Positions 6,837 through 14,934 of a DNA stretch of 15,130 bases are shown piece by piece. The DNA is from an uncultured Bacteroidota bacterium. Lineage in GTDB: Bacteria; Bacteroidota; Bacteroidia; JADZBD01. The notes beneath the pieces were generated by a model. The model was given only the letters and a program-made list of their open reading frames with translations, ran no database searches and was not told the origin of the DNA. The translations under genes and the position numbers were made by a program. The stretch covers positions 1-15,130 of the forward strand of contig CALEYQ010000015.1 in assembly GCA_937924855.1 (NCBI GenBank), given 5' to 3'. Position 1 is the stretch's first letter. Every line of letters starts with the position of its first letter.

Positions 6837-8882
6837 TTATTTCCAAAACCGAAGCAGAAGGGTTTCAAACAATAGAAAAATAAGGGCCAGAATGATGGCA
6901 TATTTCCAAATGGGCTTTCCGCTGTCTGCCGCACTGATACGGGCTCCCAGACCCGATTTGCCCTCGCTTACTTTTATTTTGGCTCCAGGATTCATGCGGA
7001 GGGCCAAATCCTCAATTTCAGAAACCTCATAGACCCTGGTGTCAGACTCCCTGCGGTCGTAATTAAAGGAAACGGGCTCAAAGGGTCCGGACCTGGCTCC
7101 AACCAGAAAATTTCCCGCCTTACTTATTTGATCATGCACCATAATGCAGCGACGGGTGGAGGCGGTTTTTATTTCGGGAATCACCTCAAAATTGTCCCTG
7201 CCCTTTATCACCAGCATGTTTTCGGTTTTGTTTTCCTTGGTGCGCAAGGGGATAAGGTCGTTTTGGCCCAAAAAGTAATACAGGGCCGACTGCCTTACGC
7301 TCCTTAGCGCCATCTGAAGCATCAGGGGTACAAATAATCCGTGGCGGCTGAGGTTTGAAAACCTGGGATTCAGGGGCACTGAAAAGGCATACAGATACCC
7401 GCTTTCCCCGGGATAAGCCGCCAGCAGGGGATCGCCGGTTCTCAATTGCAAAAGCACTTCCTCCAGCGACCTGACGGAGCGTTGCAGGGGAAACCTACGG
7501 CTTACTTTTGGAAGATCAGGATTGGAGGGTTTTTTCTCAAAAACATCTTCGAAAAAGGGATGTTCAAAGAAAATGCGGTCGCATGGGGTAGTGGTGGTAT
7601 CCATTTTTCCAAGAGAAGGCCCCCCCAGGGATTTTAGAAAATCATTGGTAGACTCAATATCCGGCTGGGTGGGGGGAAAAAATACCAGACTGCCGCTTTC
7701 CTGAATAAATTTTTTCAATTCGGCCGATAGTCCGGAAGAAAACCGTTTCAATCCGCTTAGAATTATCAGATTCTGCTCCGGAAACCGGCTGAAATCCAGG
7801 CTTGAAAGGTCCATTACCGAAAATCCGAACAAACTATCCTCAAATAGGGCCTTGAGGCTTTTCAGGCTGCTGTCTCCAACCGATTCGGAAATGGCCAATA
7901 CCCTGATTTTCGGGGTAACCTCATAATTGAACCAAAAGTCGTTATCGTAAGTGACCGGGCTGTCGGAAAGTTCGGCTTTTCCTTCCTGAAAGCCGGCTTC
8001 TTTGGGTACTACCTGAAGTGAAACGGATTTTTCGCCCCAGGCCGAAATGGAAAAAGTTGCCGGCGCTTTGGGTTGTCCGTTTATATAAACCCTGAGCGGC
8101 TGATTTTCGAGGTCTTTGTCGCTGTAATTTTTTATTCGGAAGGTAATTTCATCGGCCTGATTTACCTGGTGAATGGGTTGGTTGAAATACACCGAATCAA
8201 TAACCAGATTTCCTGATTCCTGAGCTTTCACAGGTATGAGACGCCAGATAACGGAAGTGTCGGCCTTCAGCTTGTCAAACTCGCAAATGTTTTTTTGAAA
8301 ATCAGAAAGGATATAAGCTGTTTTGGTTCCGGCAGGCGCATCTTTAAGCAAGTCAGAAATTCGGGAAAAAACACGGGGCATGGATTTTACCGCCGGCCCG
8401 GTATTTATCTGGTCCAGGTACTGAAGTACATCTTCGGGCCCCGAAAGGTGCTGGTGTTGTCCGAGAAACTCATTGGTCAGAATGGCAAAGCGATCGGAAG
8501 GGTTAAACCCTGCAATGATTTCCCGTGCAATTTCCCGGGCGTCATCGAAGACTGTTCCCGCCCCGCCACCGGATTCCATGCTGAAAGAGTTGTCGATATA
8601 AATAACGACCGATCGTGCCCCCGGGGCAATTTTTATTTTTTCACGGGTTAGAACAGGTTGGGCAAAAGCCAAAACCAGAAATGTGATAAGTAAGATCCGG
8701 CTGAGGAGGACCAGCAAGTGACGAAGTTTGTTTTTCCGGGTTGTTTCGTGTTTGATTTCTTTTAAAAACTTAACATTCGAGAAAAAAACAACCTTGTATT
8801 TTCTGAAATTAAAAAGGTGAATCAGAATGGGAATGCTGATGGCCAGAAGGCCGAAAAGAAATGCCGGATATATAAAACTCAT
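6837..8882 (-). CDS. BatA-type membrane protein with von Willebrand factor A-like domain
   Basis: A 681-residue protein from the ATG at 8882. The N-terminal BatA segment starts MSFIYPAFLFGLLAISIPIL and continues IHLFNFRKYK. A second membrane helix follows at about 55-75. A VWA-like domain then begins with SVVIYIDNSFSM, giving the MIDAS pattern D97-N-S99-F-S101. A long, probably periplasmic region follows, and a single helix lies just before the C-terminal RFWK. This is the architecture of the common Bacteroidota BatA/VWA proteins related to aerotolerance (Bat) factors. A chaperone or envelope-stress role is only suggested by family. The open frame extends six codons upstream to 8900, but the family's N-terminus starts at MxFxYPxFL and a TATCTTTG promoter box overlaps the extra codons, so 8882 is preferred. 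No BatB-E genes are nearby. It heads the BatA / dihydroorotase-like / nhaD unit. Confidence 0.86.
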   Translation of the reverse strand: MSFIYPAFLFGLLAISIPILIHLFNFRKYKVVFFSNVKFLKEIKHETTRKNKLRHLLVLLSRILLITFLVLAFAQPVLTREKIKIAPGARSVVIYIDNSFSMESGGGAGTVFDDAREIAREIIAGFNPSDRFAILTNEFLGQHQHLSGPEDVLQYLDQINTGPAVKSMPRVFSRISDLLKDAPAGTKTAYILSDFQKNICEFDKLKADTSVIWRLIPVKAQESGNLVIDSVYFNQPIHQVNQADEITFRIKNYSDKDLENQPLRVYINGQPKAPATFSISAWGEKSVSLQVVPKEAGFQEGKAELSDSPVTYDNDFWFNYEVTPKIRVLAISESVGDSSLKSLKALFEDSLFGFSVMDLSSLDFSRFPEQNLIILSGLKRFSSGLSAELKKFIQESGSLVFFPPTQPDIESTNDFLKSLGGPSLGKMDTTTTPCDRIFFEHPFFEDVFEKKPSNPDLPKVSRRFPLQRSVRSLEEVLLQLRTGDPLLAAYPGESGYLYAFSVPLNPRFSNLSRHGLFVPLMLQMALRSVRQSALYYFLGQNDLIPLRTKENKTENMLVIKGRDNFEVIPEIKTASTRRCIMVHDQISKAGNFLVGARSGPFEPVSFNYDRRESDTRVYEVSEIEDLALRMNPGAKIKVSEGKSGLGARISAADSGKPIWKYAIILALIFLLFETLLLRFWK

Positions 8883-8888
8883 CCTTTG

Positions 8889-8896
8889 CAAAGATA
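8889..8896 (-). promoter_or_regulatory. Bacteroidota -7 promoter box (TATCTTTG) for the BatA gene
   Basis: On the minus strand the bases read TATCTTTG, an exact match to TAnnTTTG, followed by six bases and the ATG at 8882. Transcription starting a few bases past the box would give a leaderless or nearly leaderless mRNA. No convincing -33 TTG element was found at the expected distance. Confidence 0.5.
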
Positions 8897-8959
8897 ACAT
8901 TTCCTCTTGCTTTTGGTTTGAACCTGAATGAATTACACCCTGGTATGTCGCTCTTTTCC

Positions 8960-8967
8960 TATTTTTG
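8960..8967 (+). promoter_or_regulatory. Bacteroidota -7 promoter box (TATTTTTG) for the EI24-like gene
   Basis: TATTTTTG matches TAnnTTTG exactly and is followed by CAGG and the GTG at 8972. It lies inside the longer open frame that begins at 8918, which argues against that upstream start. No clear -33 element is visible. Confidence 0.48.
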
Positions 8968-8971
8968 CAGG

Positions 8972-9739
8972 GTGAAGGCCATATTATTTCAGCTTAAGAC
9001 CGGGTTTATGGCCTATTTCCTGAGCTTTGCCTTTATAGCCAAACACGCACTTTGGCTTTATTTTTTAATTCCTGCGGTTTTGTCTTTTGCGCTTTGGTGG
9101 AGTGGTGATATAGCTCTTCGCGACCTGCGCACCTTCTCTTTCGGCGACCTTCCGGCCAAGGATTTTGAGTTTGAGATATTGTTTGCAGGGCTCAAGGCCA
9201 TTTTTGTTTTCATTTCCCTTAAGCTGAATAAATACCTGGTAATGATTTTGCTATCACCGGTTCTTACCCGGCTTTCCGAGAAAACCGAAAGGCTTTTAAC
9301 CGGGAAAAAGAACAAGCTGACCTGGCTTCAGTTTTTCACTAATTTGTTTCGAGCCATTCAAATTGCCATCCGCAATATGGTTATTCAGATGCTGATCATT
9401 GCTGCCTGGCTGGTTCTTACACTGATTATTCCGGTACTCGCCGAGGCCTCGGGAGTTGTGATTTTTATGGTAGGCTTTTATTTTTACGGTTTCTTTTTTA
9501 TGGATTATGTGAGTGAACGCCTGGGATACGGGCTCGACGAAAGTGTTTCTTTCATTCGTAAAAACTGGCTGATCGCTTTTTGTCTCGGAGGAATTTTTGC
9601 CGGACTCTTTTCTATTCCTTACGCAGGGGTTGTGGTGGCCCCCATAACGGCCTCTATTGCAGCTACCCTGGCCGTACACCGGGTGGTGGATCCCGATTCA
9701 TCTTCAAAAAACAGCCCTTCGTCCGGTTCCGGGGATTGA
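8972..9739 (+). CDS. EI24 / CysZ-like integral membrane protein
   Basis: About 255 residues from the GTG at 8972. There are four to five hydrophobic segments: near the N-terminus (HALWLYFLIPAVLSFALWW), a mid-protein pair, and two C-terminal ones, the last around FCLGGIFAGLFSIPYAGVVV. The stretch FYFYGFFFMDYVSERLGYGL followed by DESVSFIRKNW is characteristic of the EI24 (etoposide-induced 2.4 / CysZ) family. The tail is hydrophilic and Ser-rich. CysZ imports sulfate in Proteobacteria, but most Bacteroidota EI24 proteins are uncharacterised, so a sulfate role is not claimed. The frame stays open upstream to an ATG at 8918. I prefer the GTG because residues from there (VKAILFQLKTGFMAYF) resemble the family N-terminus and a promoter box lies just upstream. 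An ATG at 9008 is a less likely alternative. The gene is divergent from the BatA gene. Confidence 0.82.
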   Translation: MKAILFQLKTGFMAYFLSFAFIAKHALWLYFLIPAVLSFALWWSGDIALRDLRTFSFGDLPAKDFEFEILFAGLKAIFVFISLKLNKYLVMILLSPVLTRLSEKTERLLTGKKNKLTWLQFFTNLFRAIQIAIRNMVIQMLIIAAWLVLTLIIPVLAEASGVVIFMVGFYFYGFFFMDYVSERLGYGLDESVSFIRKNWLIAFCLGGIFAGLFSIPYAGVVVAPITASIAATLAVHRVVDPDSSSKNSPSSGSGD

Positions 9740-9807
9740 TTTATTAACAATTTTTGAAATGCAACCCCGTTATAGTTAAACCTGTCTTTTTCAGGGTATA
9801 AATTCCG

Positions 9808-9815
9808 TATTTTTG
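9808..9815 (+). promoter_or_regulatory. Bacteroidota -7 promoter box (TATTTTTG) for the T9SS cargo gene
   Basis: TATTTTTG matches TAnnTTTG exactly and lies 11 bases before the ATG at 9827. The alternative GTG start at 9818 would begin only two bases past the box, which makes the ATG more plausible. The gap of about 87 bases after the EI24-like gene contains no clear terminator hairpin. Confidence 0.48.
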
Positions 9816-9826
9816 CGGTGATAAAA

Positions 9827-11848
9827 ATGAAGGCCTTCCGCTTATTTTTCCTTGCCATTTTAGGCTCCCTTCAGGTGCTTTGGGCGCAGCTCGTGGGTAC
9901 GCTCCAGTTACTATGCATGACTGTGGGCTGTCCGTCGGGCGATGTTTCCCTTTCATGGACCGTGCCACCCGATCCCGGCGGAACTTTTGTGGCCTACCAT
10001 ATTTTCAGGAATAACAGTCAGATCGCATCCATTCCAAACCGGCTTATTAATACCTATACCGATCTGGGTGCCGGGGCCCATCTTCAAAGCTATTGCTATT
10101 ATGTGGAAGTGGAATCCTTTACCGGAGTCACCGTTATTACTCCCGCCTTTGATACCCTATGCACCATGTTTCTCACCGTTACCAATTCGGGAAACAGTGT
10201 GGCCCAGTTGAGTTGGAATGCACCCAGAACACCATTGCTTTCCTCTTCCTCAACCTGGTATAAAATTTACAGGGATTTTCCTTTTCAATGGACCTTTGTC
10301 GATAGCACCCAGTCCTTAACTTACCTGGACACGGTGCATGTATGTAACCGCACCGTGAATTATGTTGTTCAGCTCGCCGATAATTTTCCCTGCCTTAACA
10401 TTTCCAATTGCGACGGCGATGTTTTTAAAGATAATACTGTTCCGCTTACCCCTGTAATTGATACGGTTAGTGTGAACCCCGGCAATGATGCCATAATGAG
10501 TTGGGCCATTTCACCCTCTCAGGATGTGGTGGCTTATGTAATTTATCAATACATCAGCGGATTATGGGTGGCCATAGATACGGTTTACGGGTATCTGAAC
10601 AATAATTATGTAAATAACAATTCCTCAGCGGATGTTCAGAGTGAATGGTATTCCATTGCAGCTATGGATTCCTGTGGGAACCTTTCTCCCCTCAGCACTT
10701 ATCATCAAACTATTTTTCTCAATGCCAGCCTTGATCGCTGTAACCGGAAAATAAATTTGTCCTGGAATCCGTATATAAACTGGACCTCCGGCGTTAAAGA
10801 GTATCAGGTATGGGTGAGTAAAGACGGCCAGCCCTGGGTAATGGCAGGAGTTACAAGTCCGGGGGTTTTACAATTCAGTTATGGTGGATTGGTGTCCGGT
10901 TCCAACTATTGTTTTTTTATCCGGGCATGGGATAATACCATGACAAAATCTTCCAGGTCAAACACGCGTTGTGTGTTTGCATCCATTGCACCTTCGCCTT
11001 CCTATACCTATATCGAGGCGGGAACAGTAACTGTACCCGGAAATGTAAGGCTTGATGTTTGGGTTGATAATACGGTTCCCACCAAATCTTTCGTAATTGA
11101 AAGGTCTGATTTTTCCACCGGACCATTTCTTCCTGTGGGAACCGTTGCCTTTACGGGCGCCCCCAATTTTTCTTTTAATGATAACACAGCGCTTACCGAA
11201 GAGAAAAGTTATTATTATCGTGTAGTCTCTATGGATTCCTGCCAGAAACCCTCCGATACAAGTCAGATCATCAGAACCGTGCATTGCAATTCCCTGGGAA
11301 ATCCTGGCATGTACAATATGGTTTCCTGGAATGCTTATGAAGGATTTGATGCCGGGGTGGGATCCTATGATATTTTCCGCAGCATCGACGGTGGAGCCTT
11401 TATGCTGGTTACCACGGTAGGGCCCGGCACTCTTCAATACTATGATGATGCTGAACCCTTTTTCCAAAACATCGGTCGCTTTGATTATTACATTATAGCC
11501 AATGAAGCTCCGGGCAATACTTATAATTTGAGTGGGGCTGCCTTCTCCAATATTGCGGAATGTTTCCAACCTCCGAAAGTTTTCGTTCCCAATGCTTTTG
11601 TACCCAAAGGAGTAAATAATGTTTTTATTCCTCAGGGTTCATTCTACGATAAAACCGACTATAACTTTTCCATTTTTAACCGTTGGGGTCAGTTGATATT
11701 TTCGACCGACAACCCCACCGTGGGTTGGGATGGAACTGCCGGCGGTGATGTGGTGCAACAGGGTGTATATGTGTGGCTTCTTACTTTCAAAGGTGCCAGT
11801 GGCGAATATTTTGAGCGCAACGGAACCGTTACCCTGATAGGAAAATAA
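9827..11848 (+). CDS. Secreted fibronectin-III-like protein with T9SS type-B sorting (gliding-motility) C-terminal domain
   Basis: 673 residues from the ATG at 9827. A Sec signal peptide (MKAFRLFFLAILGSLQVLWA) has likely cleavage before Q21. Six FN3-like modules follow, each opening with a strand like VSLSWTVPP, AQLSWNAPR, AIMSWAISP, INLSWNPYI, VRLDVWVDN or NMVSWNAYE. The C-terminal domain (about 585-673) is type B: FVPNAFVPKGVNN, FNRWGQLIFS, GWDGT, GVYVW and the terminal NGTVTLIGK. Type-B domains direct Sec-exported proteins through the T9SS outer-membrane channel, to be surface-attached or released. The FN3 modules suggest binding or adhesion; no enzymatic domain is visible. Cysteines recur at matching places in the modules (DSCGN, DSCQK, and a Cys near module ends), so disulfides are likely. 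The longest frame adds GTG at 9818, but the ATG begins a typical signal peptide. Confidence 0.9.
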   Translation: MKAFRLFFLAILGSLQVLWAQLVGTLQLLCMTVGCPSGDVSLSWTVPPDPGGTFVAYHIFRNNSQIASIPNRLINTYTDLGAGAHLQSYCYYVEVESFTGVTVITPAFDTLCTMFLTVTNSGNSVAQLSWNAPRTPLLSSSSTWYKIYRDFPFQWTFVDSTQSLTYLDTVHVCNRTVNYVVQLADNFPCLNISNCDGDVFKDNTVPLTPVIDTVSVNPGNDAIMSWAISPSQDVVAYVIYQYISGLWVAIDTVYGYLNNNYVNNNSSADVQSEWYSIAAMDSCGNLSPLSTYHQTIFLNASLDRCNRKINLSWNPYINWTSGVKEYQVWVSKDGQPWVMAGVTSPGVLQFSYGGLVSGSNYCFFIRAWDNTMTKSSRSNTRCVFASIAPSPSYTYIEAGTVTVPGNVRLDVWVDNTVPTKSFVIERSDFSTGPFLPVGTVAFTGAPNFSFNDNTALTEEKSYYYRVVSMDSCQKPSDTSQIIRTVHCNSLGNPGMYNMVSWNAYEGFDAGVGSYDIFRSIDGGAFMLVTTVGPGTLQYYDDAEPFFQNIGRFDYYIIANEAPGNTYNLSGAAFSNIAECFQPPKVFVPNAFVPKGVNNVFIPQGSFYDKTDYNFSIFNRWGQLIFSTDNPTVGWDGTAGGDVVQQGVYVWLLTFKGASGEYFERNGTVTLIGK

Positions 11849-11879
11849 TTTCCGATATTCGCTCTCCAATTTTTTTTCA

Positions 11880-13004
11880 ATGTCAAAAAACATTACCGTA
11901 CTGGGAGCCGGCCTTGTAGGAGGCGTAATGGCCCGTGAGCTTTCAAAGACTTACCGCGTTACCAGCATTGATGCAAACGCGTCGAACCTCGAACCCCTGA
12001 AAAAATCGGGCATTAAAACCATTCAGGCGGACTTGTCGGATCCTGAATCTATTCATCATTGCACCAGTGATGCGGATCTGGTGGTGGGAGCACTTCCCGG
12101 GTTCCTGGGGTTTAAAGCGCTGGAAACGATTATTAAATCGGGAAAGAATGTGGTTGATATTTCCTTTTTCCCGGAGAATTCATTGCTGCTTGATGAACTT
12201 GCAAAAAGACACGGAATAACCGCGGTGGTGGATTGTGGCGTTGCGCCGGGCATCAGTAATCTGGTTCATGGTTATCATTTTAAAAGAATGGAGGTGGACC
12301 GGTTTTTCTGTTGTGTGGGAGGTTTGCCCTTGAAAAGGGAATGGCCTTTTGAATACAAAGCTGTTTTTTCGCCCATTGATGTTATAGAAGAATATACCCG
12401 TCCGGCCCGGGTTGTGGAAAATTCGAAAGATGTGGTGAAAGATCCTTTGAGTGAATTTTTTCCGATATCATTTCCCCAAACCGGTGTACTTGAGTCGTTC
12501 GACAGCGACGGATTACGGAGTCTGATTCATACCATGCGTGTGCCGAACATGGTGGAGCGCACATTGAGGTTTCCCGGCACTATGAAATATCTGAAGGCCA
12601 TGCGTGAAATCGGATTGTTCAGTTACGATGAAGTAGAGGTAAAGGGAAAAAAAATTCGTCCTATTGATTTAACCGCAAAGCTGTTGTTTCCCCATTGGAA
12701 AATGAAGGAGGGCGAGGGCGACTTTACAATAATGCGGATTGAAATTGAGGGAAAGGAAAACGGGAAGCCAATTAAATATACCTACGATCTTTATGATGAA
12801 TACGATGCGGTGGAAGGAGTTTTATCTATGGCCCGAACTACGGGATATACTTGCACGGGGGCCGTTGAATTGGTGTTGTCGGGTAAATTTTCGAAAAAGG
12901 GAGTTTTCCCTCCTGAGTTTGTCGGTGAGGACGAAGCATGCACGAATTTTATTTTTGATTATCTGAAAAAGCGGAATGTGATTTACCGGAAGACGGTGGG
13001 GTAA
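11880..13004 (+). CDS. Saccharopine dehydrogenase-family oxidoreductase
   Basis: A 374-residue cytoplasmic enzyme. An N-terminal Rossmann fold has the dinucleotide loop G9-A-G11-L-V-G14 and D31 at the end of the second strand, an acidic residue usually favouring NAD(H). Family motifs follow: VVGALPGF, VVDISFFPE and VVDCGVAPGISNLVHG. The C-terminal domain (from about 125) is the substrate and dimer domain of saccharopine dehydrogenase/reductase proteins. These interconvert saccharopine with lysine or glutamate-semialdehyde partners in lysine metabolism, but many homologues act on other imino-acid substrates, so the exact reaction is open. The ATG lies 31 bases after the T9SS gene stop, with no Shine-Dalgarno sequence and no clear promoter. 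Read-through from the T9SS promoter is possible. The gene converges on the glycosyltransferase gene, with a 70-base gap that shows no strong hairpin terminator. Confidence 0.87.
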   Translation: MSKNITVLGAGLVGGVMARELSKTYRVTSIDANASNLEPLKKSGIKTIQADLSDPESIHHCTSDADLVVGALPGFLGFKALETIIKSGKNVVDISFFPENSLLLDELAKRHGITAVVDCGVAPGISNLVHGYHFKRMEVDRFFCCVGGLPLKREWPFEYKAVFSPIDVIEEYTRPARVVENSKDVVKDPLSEFFPISFPQTGVLESFDSDGLRSLIHTMRVPNMVERTLRFPGTMKYLKAMREIGLFSYDEVEVKGKKIRPIDLTAKLLFPHWKMKEGEGDFTIMRIEIEGKENGKPIKYTYDLYDEYDAVEGVLSMARTTGYTCTGAVELVLSGKFSKKGVFPPEFVGEDEACTNFIFDYLKKRNVIYRKTVG

Positions 13005-13074
13005 ATGCATGCACTGCAAAACACATTTCCTCTCTTGTTTTTTCGCTGGTTCCTCAGTTGAAATCAAAAATCAA

Positions 13075-14631
13075 TCAGTCAATTCTGGGCAATTTAATTA
13101 TCTGCGGGTCATTGATAATGTAATCCGGAATAGGGTGGTTACGGTAGTTGAATACGGCAAGGGTTCGTCCTTTCTCCTTTAATTTCCGGGTGTCATTCTC
13201 ATTTGTAATAAATGAATAGGTTACGTAGCCTGTATAAAAAATGGCTTCTATGTTTCGTTCGCCGGCATTGAGGATTATTGTTTTTTCCGGCAGGGTTCCC
13301 TGGATTTTCAGAAAAGTTTCTTTGTTGTTTTTCAAGGTAGGGTAATACCAATTATCCTTCAACCGACCGGTATGCCTGTCCTGTTTTTTTTCGATGTCAA
13401 AATTAAATGCACCGGCTCCGATTATCAGGAGAACACAAATCGTTTTTCCTGCAAACCGGAGGTGTTTTTCAATGAGGGAAAGAAACCAATCCAGAAAAGT
13501 TCCCATGGCGAGAAACAAAACGGCTGAAGTTCCAATGGTATAGGAGGGCATTTTGGTGGCTGAAATTGAAAAAAACAAATAGACGACAACGGGAATGGCA
13601 AGGACTCCTGCACGAGCCGGATGATTTTTCATTTTCAACCAAAGGAGGATTAATCCAAGGGTAAGTAATAAGGGGGCAAAGGTTCCGTAAATATGACTTA
13701 TTTGTTCAAAATGAAACCAGAAATCGCCCCCATGACCTTCGATAACTTCGAAGAAGTGGCGCGTGTTGTAATTTATTTCTGCCAGGGCAGTCTCAGGAAA
13801 CTTAACCAGGGTGTAAATCTGCCAGGGAAGCATTACCAACAAGGAAACAAAAACCCCAATTCCCAGTTCTTTATACTTTTTTCAGTTGGATCTTAAATTT
13901 TTATTGGTCAGGATCATTGTTATCCAACCTGCAAAAACTAAAAGGCCCACCAACCATTTATTAAGTATTGCCAAACCTGAGAATAATCCGGCTAAAAGAA
14001 TCCATGATTTTTTTTCTCGTTCAGTGTATTCAACCCAAGCCCAGATGCTCAAAGTGGTGTAAAATAAAAAGGCGATATCATTGTGGTCGAGGAGTTGCCA
14101 GCCGGCCACTAATTCACCGAAATAAAATGATGTAATAAATAAAAAAGAGGTCATAAACCCTGTTCTTTCATTAACCAGAATCCGGCCCAGCTGAAACAAT
14201 GGATATATCAACAAACTGCACATGATAATGTTAGGGAGGCGAAGGGCAATTTCATTAATTCCAAAAATTTTAAAGCTCAGTGCAATCTGCCAAAGGAAAA
14301 GCGGTTGTTTATGAAGCCATATATGTCCCATCGACCAGAAGCTGTTGTCAATCTCTACAGGGTTTTCTGTGTACAACATGGGAATAAAAGGGTTTTCGAG
14401 CATGTTTTTTGCAACCAGTGCATGAAATCTTTCATCCCACATATTAACAAAGGGGTCGAGCAGAGCGGAGAAAAAATTAATAGCAAATGCACCCAGGACT
14501 AGTGCAAAAAGCGAATACCGCTGAAACCTCGAGAATTGAAGGATTATTGCAATGATCAGGAAAACTCCCCCCGCCATTACCCATGAAAGTTGCTCATTGC
14601 TGAAATAGGTTTTAAATATCCTTTCGACCAT
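13075..14631 (-). pseudogene. ArnT/PMT-like (GT39-type) membrane glycosyltransferase interrupted by an in-frame TGA
   Basis: Two open stretches (14631-13882, 249 residues; the remainder to 13075) lie in the same frame and are separated only by TGA at 13882-13884. Read through, they give about 518 codons, a normal length for lipid-linked-sugar transferases of this group. The N-terminal part has multiple membrane helices, the acidic pair D66-E67 (NMWDERFHALVA) in the first periplasmic loop, LHKQPLFLWQ (106-115) and LDHND (181-185). The part after the stop continues naturally as KKYKELGIGVFVSLLVMLPW, with family-like PWQIY, more helices and a periplasmic C-terminal domain. Such enzymes move a sugar from a polyprenyl-phosphate donor to lipid or protein on the outer face of the inner membrane. 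The stop falls in a basic loop; CGA (Arg) to TGA would explain it. It may be a young pseudogene or a base error. Confidence 0.8.
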
Positions 14632-14818
14632 TAATTATGGGATGATTTTTTTTATAGCGAACGGAAGAAAAAACAAAATATTTTGAGTTTTTCATTTGAC
14701 ATGGTAGCTTTTTTAGGGTGTTATTCATTCAGTTGGGAGTGTTTTTCCTCTGCGGCGGACGAGGTTGTTGCCTGGGTCTGTCGAAGGCACGGTCCGGTCG
14801 TTGAGCTCTCCTTCGGCG

Positions 14819-14844
14819 GGTAGCCTCGACTCCGCTCGGCTACC
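14819..14844 (-). repeat. REP-like hairpin A
   Basis: Perfect 7-bp stem GGTAGCC (14819-14825) with GGCTACC (14838-14844), enclosing a 12-base loop. Read on the minus strand the loop is GAGCGGAGTCGA, identical to that of hairpin B. The stem sequence differs but pairs perfectly. Confidence 0.7.
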
Positions 14845-14908
14845 AAATTTCGAACTGGTTGGTTGGGTCATTGAGCCATCCTGCGTCGGATAAACTCCGT
14901 CGAAGCGC

Positions 14909-14934
14909 GGTCGCTGAGCGGAGTCGAAGCGACC
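14909..14934 (+). repeat. REP-like hairpin B
   Basis: Perfect 7-bp stem GGTCGCT (14909-14915) with AGCGACC (14928-14934) around the loop GAGCGGAGTCGA (14916-14927). It is inverted relative to hairpin A, and two stem positions differ from A with both sides of the pair changed. Confidence 0.7.

Larger units (their letters stand above)
14780..14934. repeat. REP-like cluster of dispersed GTCGAAG/GAGCG repeat units
   Basis: Within 155 bases there are three plus-strand GTCGAAG copies (14780, 14899, 14923), three GGTCryTGAGC copies (14796, 14866, 14909) and two full hairpins listed separately. Elements of the CTGAGCG-AGTCGAAG type are known as high-copy intergenic palindromes in Bacteroidota and other phyla. 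They resemble REP sequences, which are mobilised by RAYT transposases elsewhere. No transposase is present here. Copy number in the genome cannot be judged from the window. Confidence 0.65.

Noticed and set aside
8883..8900. Upstream ATG at 8900 for the BatA gene
   Set aside because: It adds six residues absent from the usual family N-terminus, and they overlap an exact -7 promoter box.
8918..8971. Upstream ATG at 8918 for the EI24-like gene
   Set aside because: A TATTTTTG box at 8960-8967 lies inside the added codons, and the family-like sequence begins at the GTG at 8972.
9818..9826. GTG start at 9818 for the T9SS cargo gene
   Set aside because: Only two bases from the promoter box, and it puts I-K before a normal signal peptide that begins at the ATG at 9827.
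13005..13074. Bidirectional terminator between the convergent genes
   Set aside because: The only symmetry is the short palindrome TGCATGCA near 13014. It has no stable hairpin with a T-run on either strand.
13843..13881. Frameshift as the cause of the glycosyltransferase split
   Set aside because: Codon-by-codon reading shows both halves in the same frame; only the stop codon intervenes.
13882..13884. TGA in the glycosyltransferase as selenocysteine or a recoded sense codon
   Set aside because: The family has no known selenocysteine, the site is a basic loop rather than an active site, and TGA is the stop of nhaD and the EI24-like gene here.
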